A DNA stretch of 64,000 bases. Origin: Pseudomonas fluvialis (lineage in GTDB: Bacteria; Pseudomonadota; Gammaproteobacteria; Pseudomonadales; Pseudomonadaceae). The position numbers and the translations under genes are program-made. Position 1 is the stretch's first letter; every line of letters starts with the position of its first letter. The notes below the pieces were generated by a model. It saw nothing but the letters and a program-made list of their open reading frames with translations. It was not told where the DNA came from and did not search any database. The stretch covers positions 1-64,000 of the forward strand of contig NZ_NMQV01000001.1 of assembly GCF_002234375.1 (NCBI RefSeq). The letters run 5' to 3'. This document shows positions 8,179 to 16,881 of the stretch, piece by piece.

Positions 8179-10506
8179 TCAATCAAGCCAGCCACGCACC
8201 CAGTCCATTACCGACTCCACCGGCGCGCCCAGCGACATACCGCAGGGCGTACCGGGAGCCGGCTGACTGCCGCGGATATAAGGCATTTGCACAGCACCGG
8301 GACAGCCCGGATCCGAACCCAGGCCGGTTTGCCCATCGATCCAGGCTGGCACCACGTTATCCGGCATCGGCATATCCAGCGGCAAGGGATCGGCGCGACG
8401 CATGAAATCGGTCCACACCTGCAGGGCGCCTGTGGCACCGGTCAGCGGTGTCTTGCCATTGTCGTCACGCCCCATCCATACCACACCCAGCAGATCCTGG
8501 CCAAAGCCGGCAAACCAGCTATCGCGCGAATCATTACTGGTTCCCGTCTTACCGGCCAGCTTGAGATTGGCTGACAACTGGTTGTACACCGACCGACCGG
8601 TACCTTCGCGCATGGTGCGCTGCATGGCTTCTTGCAGCAGGTAGATGGCACCGGGATCAAAGCGCTGCTGCACCTGGAAGGGATAGCCCTTGAGCGGCTC
8701 GCCATTGGCCGTCAAGACACTGCGAATGGCCCGCAAAGGGGTGTTGAAACCACCATTGGCCATGGTCTGGTACATCGCACCGACCTGCATGGGGCTCATG
8801 CTCCCCGCCCCCAGCAACATGGAGGGATAGGCAGGCCAGTCGACCTCTACCCCCAAGCGCTGCACGGTGCGCAGCACGCTGGGCACACCGAGCTCCAGCC
8901 CCAGGCGCGCAGTCGACAGGTTGTAGGATTGCGCCAGCGCCTGATAGAGGTACAGCGTGCCATGGCTTTGCCGGTCATAATTCTGTGGACGCCAGACCTG
9001 GCCATCCTGCCCCTTGACCGACAGAGGCTCATCCTGCAGCCAGCTGGTCAAGGTGTACTGGCTGGGGCGCTCCAGAGCGGTCAGGTAGATCGCCGGTTTG
9101 ATCAGCGAACCGATCGGCCGCTGTGCATCCAGGGCCCGATTGAATCCGGCAAAGCGCGGCTGCCGGCTACCGATCAGGGCCTGCACTTCACCTGTTTCCG
9201 GGTTGCTGACCAACATGGCCGCCTCGACCTTATCCACCCCCTGGCGACCGGCCAGACGCTTGAAGGTTTCCGCCATGGCCGTCTCGGCCTTGCGCTGCAG
9301 GATGGGATCGAGGCTGGTAAAAACCCGCAGCCCTTCTTCGGTCAAATCCGATTCACGATAATCCTGACGCAATTGGCGCTTCACCAAGTCGAGAAACGCC
9401 GGGTAGGAACTGTTGGCCATGCTGCCGCGCTGGGTAACCCCCAACGGCCGCTGCTTGGCCGCTGCGCCCTGCGCGGCATCCACCACGCCCTGTTCAACCA
9501 GCAAGTCCAGCACCAGGTTGCGTCGCGCCAGGGCTCGTTCGGGGTGACGGCGCGGATTGAACACCGTCGGTCCCTTGACCATACCGACCAACAACGCGAC
9601 TTGATCCAGCTTCAGCTCATTGAGCGGCTGACTAAAAAAGTACTGCGCGGCCAGACCAAAACCATGCACAGCCCGCTGACCATCCTGACCGAGAAACACC
9701 TCGTTGAGATAGGCCTCGAGGATTTCCTCCTTGCTGTAATGCAGCTCCAACAGCACGGCCATCATCGCCTCAACGGCTTTGCGGCTGAGGCTACGTTCAC
9801 TGGTCAGATAGAAGTTCTTGACCAACTGCTGGGTCAGGGTACTGCCGCCCTGGCGCAACTGTCCGGCAGTAGCGTTGACCCACACCGCGCGCAAGATCCC
9901 TTTCGGCGACACACCGAAATGTTTGAAAAACTCGCGATCTTCTACCGCCACCAAGGTTTCCACCAGGTAAGGCGGCACCTGATCCAACTGGATCAACAGG
10001 CGATCCTCGTTATGCGCAGGGTACAGGCCACCAATCAGCAATGGCTCCAGGCGCGCTACCGGCAGATTAGCGCCGCTGGCCAGTTGCAGCGCCGCGACAT
10101 AGTCGCCCGAGAAACGCACGCGCACGCGTTGCGCCGGTTCCTGGCCTTCATAGAACTGGAAGCCACGGCTATGCAACTCGATCTGGTTACCCGCCACGGC
10201 TACCGCACCGGGACCACTGGCCGATGACTCGCGTCGGTACCCCAACGCCTCCAGCTCACTCAGGAAATCGTCTCGATTGAGCTTGAGCCCGACAAACAGC
10301 TCCAGCGGCCGCGCATAGACCTTGGCCGGAACAGTCCAGCGCTTACCGGAAAACTTTTCCTGCACCACCGCATCGAGGTACACGGCAAATACCGCCAGCA
10401 CCACCAGGCCGACCAGGGAAAGTTTGAATAACCAGCCCAGCCAGCGGCGACCGGCGGCAGGAGCAGAGCGTTTGGCGCGTTTGCGCGGAGTACGGGAACG
10501 AGTCAT
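8179..10506 (-). CDS. mrcB: Penicillin-binding protein 1B, bifunctional transglycosylase/transpeptidase
   Basis: The 775-residue class A PBP has a basic cytoplasmic tail, one transmembrane helix (about 23-47) and a UB2H-like region (about 75-160). The glycosyltransferase domain has its catalytic Glu in VAVEDREFF (about 189) and the GGSTLTQQ motif. The transpeptidase domain has SLIK (active Ser about 467), SYN (about 527) and KTGT (about 653). It polymerises and cross-links peptidoglycan in the periplasm. It is the first gene of mrcB-lpoP-yqcC and is divergent from the kinase-like gene at 10622. Confidence 0.96.
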   Translation of the reverse strand: MTRSRTPRKRAKRSAPAAGRRWLGWLFKLSLVGLVVLAVFAVYLDAVVQEKFSGKRWTVPAKVYARPLELFVGLKLNRDDFLSELEALGYRRESSASGPGAVAVAGNQIELHSRGFQFYEGQEPAQRVRVRFSGDYVAALQLASGANLPVARLEPLLIGGLYPAHNEDRLLIQLDQVPPYLVETLVAVEDREFFKHFGVSPKGILRAVWVNATAGQLRQGGSTLTQQLVKNFYLTSERSLSRKAVEAMMAVLLELHYSKEEILEAYLNEVFLGQDGQRAVHGFGLAAQYFFSQPLNELKLDQVALLVGMVKGPTVFNPRRHPERALARRNLVLDLLVEQGVVDAAQGAAAKQRPLGVTQRGSMANSSYPAFLDLVKRQLRQDYRESDLTEEGLRVFTSLDPILQRKAETAMAETFKRLAGRQGVDKVEAAMLVSNPETGEVQALIGSRQPRFAGFNRALDAQRPIGSLIKPAIYLTALERPSQYTLTSWLQDEPLSVKGQDGQVWRPQNYDRQSHGTLYLYQALAQSYNLSTARLGLELGVPSVLRTVQRLGVEVDWPAYPSMLLGAGSMSPMQVGAMYQTMANGGFNTPLRAIRSVLTANGEPLKGYPFQVQQRFDPGAIYLLQEAMQRTMREGTGRSVYNQLSANLKLAGKTGTSNDSRDSWFAGFGQDLLGVVWMGRDDNGKTPLTGATGALQVWTDFMRRADPLPLDMPMPDNVVPAWIDGQTGLGSDPGCPGAVQMPYIRGSQPAPGTPCGMSLGAPVESVMDWVRGWLD

Positions 10507-10621
10507 GGCGGGCGATTATACGCACTTTGCCCCACCCCAACAGGCACGCCGCAGCGGTTTGCACAGCAACGCACAGCAGCCATAATGCCAGCCCCGAACC
10601 ACGCCCCAGCAAGGACTGAAC

Positions 10622-12190
10622 GTGAGCCAAGCCCTGATCGCCGCCCTGCAGAACCCCGCCCTCTACCCCCACCCGGTGGAGCAGTTCCAGGTCATCGAGA
10701 CCCATATTTCCTGGGTGCTGCTCACCGGCCCCTATGCTTACAAGATCAAGAAGCCGGTCAACTTCGGTTTCCTCGATTTCACCACCCTGGCCGATCGCCA
10801 GCACTACTGCGCTGAAGAGCTGCGCCTCAACCAGCGCCTGACGCAAGGTCTCTACCTGCAGGTACTGGCCATCGGCGGCAGCGAACAGCACCCGCAGCTC
10901 GGCGTCGACGCCGGAGCGCCAGTGATCGAATACGCCCTGCAGATGCGCCAGTTCCCACAAAGCCAACTACTTGCCGAGGTACAGGCACGCGGCGAGCTGC
11001 TGCCACAACATATCGACCAGCTGGCCGAGCAAATCGCCCGCTTCCACGCCAGCACGCCGGCACTCCCCCAAGAGCACGCCCTGTGCAACAGCGCGGCGAT
11101 TGGGGCGCCCATGTGGCAAAACTTCGAGCAGATCCGTCCGCTGCTGCAGGATAGCCGCGACCTGCAACAGCTGGAGGCCCTCGAAGCCTGGACACGCAGT
11201 ACCTTTGCCCGTCTCGAGCCCCTGCTGGAGCAACGCTGCCAGCAGGGCATGCTGCGCGAATGCCATGGTGACCTGCACCTGGGCAACGCCGCGCTGCTGG
11301 ATGGCCAGCCAGTGTTCTTCGACTGCATCGAATTCAATGAGCCGTTCCGCCTGATCGATATCGCCTCGGACGCCGCCTTCCTGGTCATGGACCTGGAAGA
11401 CCGCGGCCTGAAGCCCCTGGCGCGGCGCTTCCTCGACCAGTGGCTGGAGCACAGCGGCGACTATGCGGCGCTACCATTGTTCAACCTGTACCAGGCCTAC
11501 CGCGCACTAGTACGCGCCAAGGTCAGCCTGTTCAGCATGGCCCAGGAAGGCGACGCTGTGCAGCGTGCCGTCATGCTTCGCCAATACCGTCGTTACGCCG
11601 ATCTGGCGGAAAGCTACAGCGCCATTCCGTCGCGCTTCCTGGCTATTACCCATGGCGTATCCGCCGTCGGCAAGAGCCATGTAGCCATGCGCCTGGTGGA
11701 AGCACTAGGCGCCATCCGCCTGCGTTCGGACCGCGAGCGCAAGCGCCTGTTCGCGGCCCAACAAGGCGCAACCCAGGACACGCTGTACGCTGGCCTATAT
11801 AGCAGCGAAATCAGTGCGGCAACCTACGCTCATCTGCATCGTTTGGCTGGCGACATTCTCGCCGCCGGTTATCCGGTGGTGATCGATGCCACCTATCTCC
11901 AACACAGCCAGCGTCAAGCCGCCCAGGCAGTCGCCGAAACACTGGGCTGCCCCCTGCTGATCCTCGACTGCCACGCGCCACAGGCCTATATCGAACAGTG
12001 GCTGGCGCAACGCCAGGCCGACCAGCAGGACCCCTCCGACGCGACATTGGCGGTAATTGCCGCTCAACAGAGCCGACGCGAACCCTTGCTACACGAGGAG
12101 CAACTGCTCTGCCAGCGAGTGGACACCCATAACGCCAGCAGCCTGGACAGCCTGATCGAACGCATTCGCCAGCACCTTCCCGGCCTGTGA
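10622..12190 (+). CDS. Two-domain protein: aminoglycoside-phosphotransferase-like kinase fused to a P-loop ATPase/kinase
   Basis: The 522-residue product has an N-terminal APH-like domain with the catalytic-loop motif HGDLHLGN (about 219-226) and the metal-binding FFDCIEF. A C-terminal P-loop domain begins with GVSAVGKSH (about 344-352), of the zeta-toxin/YdiA-like nucleotide kinase type (IDATYL, LDCHAP). It starts with GTG after AAGGACTGAAC. Such fusions (COG0645/COG2187) are conserved in Pseudomonas but have no assigned substrate. Nothing indicates antibiotic resistance: the gene sits in a conserved housekeeping block and its substrate cannot be read from the sequence. Confidence 0.85.
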   Translation: MSQALIAALQNPALYPHPVEQFQVIETHISWVLLTGPYAYKIKKPVNFGFLDFTTLADRQHYCAEELRLNQRLTQGLYLQVLAIGGSEQHPQLGVDAGAPVIEYALQMRQFPQSQLLAEVQARGELLPQHIDQLAEQIARFHASTPALPQEHALCNSAAIGAPMWQNFEQIRPLLQDSRDLQQLEALEAWTRSTFARLEPLLEQRCQQGMLRECHGDLHLGNAALLDGQPVFFDCIEFNEPFRLIDIASDAAFLVMDLEDRGLKPLARRFLDQWLEHSGDYAALPLFNLYQAYRALVRAKVSLFSMAQEGDAVQRAVMLRQYRRYADLAESYSAIPSRFLAITHGVSAVGKSHVAMRLVEALGAIRLRSDRERKRLFAAQQGATQDTLYAGLYSSEISAATYAHLHRLAGDILAAGYPVVIDATYLQHSQRQAAQAVAETLGCPLLILDCHAPQAYIEQWLAQRQADQQDPSDATLAVIAAQQSRREPLLHEEQLLCQRVDTHNASSLDSLIERIRQHLPGL

Positions 12191-12196
12191 CAGGTA

Positions 12197-12219
12197 CGCC
12201 CGGGCAAAGCGCCCGGGCG
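12197..12219. other. Strong GC hairpin without U-tract
   Basis: A 9-bp perfect inverted repeat (CGCCCGGGC / GCCCGGGCG) with a 5-base loop starts 6 bases after the stop codon of the kinase fusion. No T-run follows on either strand, so it is not a classical intrinsic terminator. It may protect the 3' end of the message. A TATACT box directly downstream may be the -10 of the next gene. Confidence 0.5.
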
Positions 12220-12259
12220 CTGGCTATACTCGGGAAAACGGCCAACAGGATGACTTGCC

Positions 12260-12601
12260 ATGCCCGCCCCACGCCAACTGGATAACCCGCTGTATCGGCT
12301 CCTGCACAGTGAGCGCGTCAAGGAATTCAACGCGCAAAAGCCAGCCGAAGGCCTGATCGACCTCAGCGGCGGAGATTTCCGTGGGCTTGACTTGCGTCTG
12401 CTCGACGCCGACCGGGTGATCCTCCGCGACGCCTACTTCCGTGGCGCAGACCTGCGCGGGGTAGACCTGCGTAGCTGCCAGATGGAGGGGGCGAGCATCG
12501 CTCATGCGCAAATCTCCGGCGCCTACTTCCCGGCCGAACTGAGTGCTGACGAAATCCTCATGTCGCTCAACTTCGGCACACGCATGCGCTATCGCCCCTG
12601 A
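12260..12601 (+). CDS. Small pentapeptide-repeat protein
   Basis: The 113-residue product contains a run of pentapeptide repeats between about residues 37 and 90 (LSGGDFRGLDLRLLDADRV, YFRGADLRGVDLRSC). The A(D/N)LxG periodicity predicts a short right-handed beta-helix. It has no signal peptide, so it is probably cytosolic. Some pentapeptide proteins mimic DNA and protect gyrase, but this one is much shorter than Qnr proteins and no role can be assigned. It lies in a plus-strand run with the TfoX-like gene 13 bases downstream. Confidence 0.8.
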   Translation: MPAPRQLDNPLYRLLHSERVKEFNAQKPAEGLIDLSGGDFRGLDLRLLDADRVILRDAYFRGADLRGVDLRSCQMEGASIAHAQISGAYFPAELSADEILMSLNFGTRMRYRP

Positions 12602-12614
12602 GCCGCCAGCCATC

Positions 12615-12911
12615 ATGCCCAGCACCAGCCGCGACGAGCTGCAGGAACTGCAGAATCTCGGCAAGACATCTGCCCAGTGGCTGCATGCCTGCGGCATCCA
12701 CAGCATCGCCGAACTACGCCGACTGGGCGCAGTTCAGGCCTATGCCTGCGTGCGCCAACGCGGCTTCAGGGTCACGCGCAGCCTCCTCTATGCGCTGGAC
12801 GCCGCGTTGCGCGACCTGCCCAGCCGGCAGCTGGATGAACAGCGCAAGGCCGAGCTTGATCGCCTTTACCACATCAGCCAGGAGCACAATGCACGCCAGC
12901 TCACACCTTGA
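12615..12911 (+). CDS. TfoX C-terminal-domain protein
   Basis: The 98-residue protein matches the TfoX_C helical domain: LQNLGKTSAQWLHACGIHSIAELRRLGAVQAY, then a basic helix. It resembles the helix-hairpin-helix DNA-binding part of Sxy/TfoX, but the N-terminal TfoX domain is absent. It therefore should not be equated with the competence regulator. The ATG at 12615 was chosen because it gives the family N-terminus. The longer frame back to 12543 overlaps the pentapeptide gene. Confidence 0.8.
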   Translation: MPSTSRDELQELQNLGKTSAQWLHACGIHSIAELRRLGAVQAYACVRQRGFRVTRSLLYALDAALRDLPSRQLDEQRKAELDRLYHISQEHNARQLTP

Positions 12912-13036
12912 ACAGCGCGCCATTTACGCCCTGCCAGGCACAGCCTATTGTTTCACGGCCAGGCCCATGTCCAGCCATACCGCCACACTGACCAGCCGTC
13001 CTACCAGACTCACAGATCGCTCAAGGAATTACCGTC

Positions 13037-13846
13037 ATGTATCTACTCGGGGAGCAACCGGCCTACGCCGACCAGCTGATCAACCGCCTGCAGAGCATTC
13101 CTGCCCAGTTGCTGCAGGGGCTAAGCCCGGAAGGCCCGGCACTGATCTTTGCCGGCAGCGACGATCTGTGCGCCGAACTGCCGCCCAACCAGCTGTACCT
13201 CATCGAGAACGGCCTGCTACACGCGTTGGTCGATGAGCGCCCGCTGTTCTATCTACAGGAAGGCGACCTGCTGGGCCTGCGCCAGGGCATTGACATGCCC
13301 AGCTGCCGCTACAGCAGTGACGAGCCGGTCACCTTGCTACCCTACGCGCGCAGCAAGGTCTTCCAGCATATCTATGCCGATGAAACTCGCCAGGAGCTGT
13401 TCCTGCAGTACCTGATCGGCCAAACCGCGCTGCTCTCCGACGCGCTAGCGCGCCTCAAGCAACCGGAAATCCGCCCCGCCACAGGCTTCCAGCATTTCGC
13501 CGCCGGAGAAGAGCTGATTCACCAGGGTGATGAGGCGGATCATGTATTCATCATCATCGAGGGACATGCCGAAGCCTATGTCGATGGGCACAAGGTCGGC
13601 GACGTACAGAAGGATGAGATTTTCGGCGCAATGGCCGTCTTCACCCGCGAGAAACGCAGCGCCACGGTCATCGCCAGCGAGCCCTGCACGGTCATGGTGA
13701 TTCCCAAGGAGCAGTTCCTCAGCCTGATGCAGAGCAACCCACGCATTGCCCACAGCCTGATCGAAAGCATGGCACGGCGCATCGACCTGCTTAATCGCGA
13801 GGTCACCCAACTGCGCCTGAAACAGGAGCCCGCCGAAAGTTTTTGA
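13037..13846 (+). CDS. cbpA: Cyclic-nucleotide-binding protein of the CbpA type
   Basis: The 269-residue protein contains a degenerate N-terminal cyclic-nucleotide fold (about 35-110). A well-formed C-terminal one follows (about 145-250), with a phosphate-binding cassette DEIFGAMAVFTREKRSATV that retains the key Arg-Ser-Ala. In P. aeruginosa the gene just before prrF encodes CbpA, a Vfr/cAMP-regulated polar cAMP-binding protein. There is no helix-turn-helix, so it is not a CRP-like regulator. Its stop codon lies inside a Fur box of the downstream prrF promoter. Confidence 0.85.
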   Translation: MYLLGEQPAYADQLINRLQSIPAQLLQGLSPEGPALIFAGSDDLCAELPPNQLYLIENGLLHALVDERPLFYLQEGDLLGLRQGIDMPSCRYSSDEPVTLLPYARSKVFQHIYADETRQELFLQYLIGQTALLSDALARLKQPEIRPATGFQHFAAGEELIHQGDEADHVFIIIEGHAEAYVDGHKVGDVQKDEIFGAMAVFTREKRSATVIASEPCTVMVIPKEQFLSLMQSNPRIAHSLIESMARRIDLLNREVTQLRLKQEPAESF

Positions 13847-13858
13847 AAATTATTCTCA
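13844..13858 (+). promoter_or_regulatory. Fur box upstream of prrF, overlapping the cbpA stop codon
   Basis: TGAAAATTATTCTCA matches the 7-1-7 Fur consensus TGATAAT-N-ATTATCA at 12 of 14 positions. Its first three bases are the cbpA TGA. It is centred about 50 bases upstream of the predicted PrrF start. Confidence 0.7.
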
Positions 13859-13865
13859 AAAAGAC

Positions 13866-13893
13866 TTGCACCATTTATGAGAATAGTTATTAT
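13866..13893 (+). promoter_or_regulatory. prrF promoter with overlapping second Fur box
   Basis: -35 TTGCAC (13866-13871), 16-base spacer and -10 TATTAT (13888-13893). A second Fur-like 15-mer, TGAGAATAGTTATTA (13878-13892), matches the consensus at 11 of 14 positions and covers the -10. Fur-Fe2+ bound here would block transcription, so the sRNA should appear under iron starvation. Confidence 0.7.
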
Positions 13894-13899
13894 TAACTC

Positions 13900-14012
13900 A
13901 ACTGGCCGCGAGGCCAGCCAGATAGCGGAAAGGTCTGGCAGTCTGACCCTTCAGGTTATCTCCTCATCAGGCTAATCACGGTTTTTGACCCGGCTCTGCC
14001 GGGTCTTTTTTT
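13900..14012 (+). ncRNA. prrF: PrrF iron-responsive small RNA (single copy at this locus)
   Basis: The RNA should begin AACTGGCCGCGAGGCCAGCC, a 5' hairpin as in PrrF. It contains the conserved antisense core (CTTCAGGTTATCTCCTCATC, 13949-13968, then AGGCTAATCAC) and ends at a strong terminator. PrrF pairs with mRNAs of iron-containing proteins such as sodB and sdhCDAB to spare iron. The length, about 113 nt, fits PrrF1/PrrF2. P. aeruginosa has two tandem copies here (and PrrH spanning both); only one is present in this window. The start is inferred from the promoter and from the known PrrF 5' end. Confidence 0.92.
13987..14012 (+). terminator. Rho-independent terminator of prrF
   Basis: An 8-bp perfect stem GACCCGGC / GCCGGGTC with a TCT loop is followed by seven T residues. 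On the minus strand it is not followed by Ts, so it serves prrF rather than phuW, which ends at 14019. Confidence 0.92.
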
Positions 14013-14018
14013 GCCTGC

Positions 14019-14906
14019 TCAACGCTGCCGTAGGCTGGCGCAATAGTCCTGCTCCTCGACGGCCGCGCTGTACCACACATAGTCCGCCTGCTCAGCCGTG
14101 ACCTCGCGCCCGGCCTCGGCGAGGATCAATACGCGAGCCGCAGGCCCGCCAAGATCAGCCAGGTGCAGGGGCACCCCCACATCGCGCCGCACGTGGTAGG
14201 CCCCGGCCAGCAGCATGGCCGGCTGCGCAGCGGCCAACAGCGCCTCGGCCATGCGCCGGTCACGCTGCTGCTGTACCGCCAGCATGGCCGGCAACTGGCT
14301 TTCCGGTAGTAACTGGCAATGGCTCTCGCGTATTTGCGCCAACAGTGCCTGGCGCACCGCTGCAGCACTGCTCGCCGTGCCGACCAGCGGCGGAGGCTGG
14401 CGATACACCTGCAGCAACTCGCTACGACTCAGATTGGCAGCCAGCAATGGATAAGGCTGACGCAGTGCGTATTCCACCAGCGGCCCATAGAGATGCCAGG
14501 GCCAGCCGGCCTGCCAATGCAATGCCAGCAGCGGGTCCGCAGGTCGCGCACCACGCCGCCAGTCATCCTGCGCCTGGCGTAGCGCCTGCTGCTGACTGCT
14601 GTCGAGCATTTCCAGCAACAGGCTACCCTGTGCGCGGCGCTGCACCAGATTACGCAACAACCAGAGCTGCAGGGCATGATGATCGGGATTGTCGTGTTGC
14701 TCGCCGACCAGCAGCAAAGGGGTCGAGGCCAGTGCCTCCAGCAGTTGCGCAGGCGTCAACAGCCGGCCAGTGCGCAATTCGATGATATGCCCCAACTGGG
14801 TATGTTCGCGCGCTTGCGGACTTTGCCAGGCCGGCAGGGCGCTAGGCGCCTGCAACGACTGGCAGGCAACCAGGCCCAGCAGACAAAACAGTAGCAACAC
14901 ACGCAT
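14019..14906 (-). CDS. phuW: PhuW, ChaN-family haem-associated lipoprotein
   Basis: The 295-residue protein has a lipoprotein signal with lipobox LVAC (Cys about 15) and the ChaN/DUF399 motif LVGEQHDNPDHH (about 66-77). It also has the later AYHVRRDVG segment. ChaN of Campylobacter binds two haems between monomers, and the P. aeruginosa homologue in the haem-uptake locus is called PhuW. It is the last gene of phuU-phuV-phuW, 15 bases after phuV, and converges on prrF. Confidence 0.85.
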   Translation of the reverse strand: MRVLLLFCLLGLVACQSLQAPSALPAWQSPQAREHTQLGHIIELRTGRLLTPAQLLEALASTPLLLVGEQHDNPDHHALQLWLLRNLVQRRAQGSLLLEMLDSSQQQALRQAQDDWRRGARPADPLLALHWQAGWPWHLYGPLVEYALRQPYPLLAANLSRSELLQVYRQPPPLVGTASSAAAVRQALLAQIRESHCQLLPESQLPAMLAVQQQRDRRMAEALLAAAQPAMLLAGAYHVRRDVGVPLHLADLGGPAARVLILAEAGREVTAEQADYVWYSAAVEEQDYCASLRQR

Positions 14907-14921
14907 GTTTGACTCCTCGGG

Positions 14922-15698
14922 TCAGCGGATCAGCACCAGCGGATGATCCAGCAGGGGGTGACGCTGTACCAGCACCGGTAAGCCGAACACCTGCTCCAGC
15001 AAGCTGGCTTCGAGTACCTGTGCGGGGCTGCCCTGGGCGTGCACGTGACGCTGGTGCAGCAACAGCAGGTGATCACAATAGCGTGCCGCCAGGTTCAGAT
15101 CATGCAGCACGACCAGCACCGCCACGCCACGCCCGGCTAACTGTCGCACCGCCTGCAGGATGCCGTGCTGATGCGCCGGATCGAGCATCGCCGTCGGTTC
15201 ATCGAGCAGCAACACCTGGCCAGGTTGACCAGGCCAGAGCTGTGCGAGCACCCGGGCCAGGTGCACACGCTGACGCTCACCACCGGATAACTCCAGGTAG
15301 TTGCGCCCTCGCAGGTGGACGGCATCGGCGGCCTGCAGCGCCGCAGCTACCCGCTGCTCCGTCTGCTGGCGGGCTTCACTGTGTGGCAGACCGCCAAAAG
15401 CCACTACCGCTTCGACGGAAAACGCAAAATTCAGCGTCGAGCTCTGCGGCAGAACGGCAAGTTGAAGGGCGCGCTCACGCGCCGACCAGGCGCGCAAGGG
15501 GCGCCCCTGCAGTAACACCTGCCCCTGAGTAGGCTCCAGCTCTCCGCTCAACGCCGCCAGCAGCGAGCTTTTACCCGCGCCATTGGCGCCCAGCACGCCC
15601 AGCACCTGCCCCGCCGGCAACGTCAATTCGACGTTTTCCAGCACGGCACACGGCCCCCGACAAACTTGCAGTTGCCGCGCCTGCAATACCCCGTCCAT
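14922..15698 (-). CDS. phuV: Haem ABC transporter ATP-binding protein
   Basis: The 258-residue ATPase has Walker [10 protein letters not shown] (about 36-44), the signature [15 protein letters not shown] (about 138-152), Walker [13 protein letters not shown] and an H-loop VLHDLN. It is of the HmuV/BtuD class that energises haem, vitamin B12 or siderophore import. Its ATG overlaps the phuU stop by one base (TGATG). The haem assignment rests on position next to phuW and prrF, as in P. aeruginosa, together with the HmuV-like sequence. Confidence 0.88.
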   Translation of the reverse strand: MDGVLQARQLQVCRGPCAVLENVELTLPAGQVLGVLGANGAGKSSLLAALSGELEPTQGQVLLQGRPLRAWSARERALQLAVLPQSSTLNFAFSVEAVVAFGGLPHSEARQQTEQRVAAALQAADAVHLRGRNYLELSGGERQRVHLARVLAQLWPGQPGQVLLLDEPTAMLDPAHQHGILQAVRQLAGRGVAVLVVLHDLNLAARYCDHLLLLHQRHVHAQGSPAQVLEASLLEQVFGLPVLVQRHPLLDHPLVLIR

Positions 15699-16741
15699 CA
15701 GTAGCGTCCCCGACTCAGCAGGTAGAGAAAAAAGGGCGCGCCGATCAGCGCGGTGACGATGCCCAGCGGCAACTCGGCCGGCGCCAGCAGCAGGCGAGCT
15801 GCCAGGTCGGCCAGCAACAACAGGCTGGCCCCGGCCAGGGCGGCCGCCGGCAACAGCAAGCGATGATCCGGCCCGAGCAGCAGGCGCATCAGATGCGGCA
15901 CCACCAGTCCGACAAACCCCACCATGCCCACCGCAGCAACCGATGCACCAACCGCCAGCGCGGTGGCCAGCACCAGCTCGGCCTTCAGCCGCTCGACACG
16001 AAACCCCAGGTGACGCGCCTCGGCTTCGCCGAGCAACAGCACATTCAGCGCGGCGGCGCGGCGTGGCAGCCAGGCCAGGGCCAGCAGGCCAATCAGCAGC
16101 AGCGGCCAGACTCGTGCGTAGCTGGCCGTATTCAGACTGCCCATGTTCCAGAACACCAGGCTGCGCAATTGCTGCTCATCGGCCAGGTAACTGAACAGGC
16201 CGACCAGCGCACCGGCCAGTGCCGTCAGGGCGATCCCTGCCAGCAACATCGAAGCAACGTGAGTGCGACCGTCACGTTGACCGAGGCGATAGACCAACAA
16301 AGTAACCAGACTGCCGCCAGCAAAGGCGGCCAGCGCCAGCGCGGAAGACTGCAGCCAGTCCGGCAAGCCGGCCAGGCCGAGCAGGGAGCCGCAGACGATG
16401 ACCAGCGCCGCCCCGAGTGCCGCACCACTGGAAACGCCGATCAAACCCGGATCGGCCAGCGGGTTGCGGAACAGCCCCTGCATGATCACCCCGGACAGCG
16501 CCAGCAACGCGCCCACGCACATCCCCAGCACGCTGCGCGGCAGGCGAATCTGCGCGACGATCAGCTCGGCCTGCTGCAATCCCGCGCCATCCAGCGGCAC
16601 ACCACAGAGGCGCAGCAGCGCCTGCAGGCTATCCAGCAATGGCAGGCTCAGCGGCCCCAGGGCCAGGGACAACCAGAAGCTGGCCAGCAGGAGTCCGGCG
16701 AGCAGCATGAATACGTAACGCGGAGCCAGGGAAAAGGCCAT
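15698..16741 (-). CDS. phuU: Haem ABC transporter permease (FecCD family)
   Basis: The 347-residue permease has about nine or ten transmembrane helices. FecCD-type signatures include [31 protein letters not shown] (about 77-107) and the ATPase-coupling segment [16 protein letters not shown]. It moves haem across the inner membrane with PhuV. In P. aeruginosa it is preceded by phuS and phuT (haem chaperone and periplasmic binding protein). Here only 140 bases of non-matching sequence separate it from the divergent Rieske gene, so the operon starts abnormally at the permease. Confidence 0.88.
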   Translation of the reverse strand: MAFSLAPRYVFMLLAGLLLASFWLSLALGPLSLPLLDSLQALLRLCGVPLDGAGLQQAELIVAQIRLPRSVLGMCVGALLALSGVIMQGLFRNPLADPGLIGVSSGAALGAALVIVCGSLLGLAGLPDWLQSSALALAAFAGGSLVTLLVYRLGQRDGRTHVASMLLAGIALTALAGALVGLFSYLADEQQLRSLVFWNMGSLNTASYARVWPLLLIGLLALAWLPRRAAALNVLLLGEAEARHLGFRVERLKAELVLATALAVGASVAAVGMVGFVGLVVPHLMRLLLGPDHRLLLPAAALAGASLLLLADLAARLLLAPAELPLGIVTALIGAPFFLYLLSRGRY

Positions 16742-16881
16742 GTCTATGCCTGCAAGTACAAATCAGCCGGCAGGATAAGAGTCCGGCGCCCGCCTCGCCA
16801 GCCCCATGCCTGGTGCGCTTTGCCGGACAAGCCGCCGCCAGGCGATAATTGCGCCTTGTCCTACACGCCAGGAACAGCCGT

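Noticed and set aside
10622..12190. Aminoglycoside resistance gene
   Set aside because: Only the general kinase fold is shared; the gene is fused to an ATPase and sits in a conserved chromosomal block with normal composition.
12615..12911. Competence regulator TfoX/Sxy
   Set aside because: Only the C-terminal helical domain is present; the N-terminal TfoX domain is missing.
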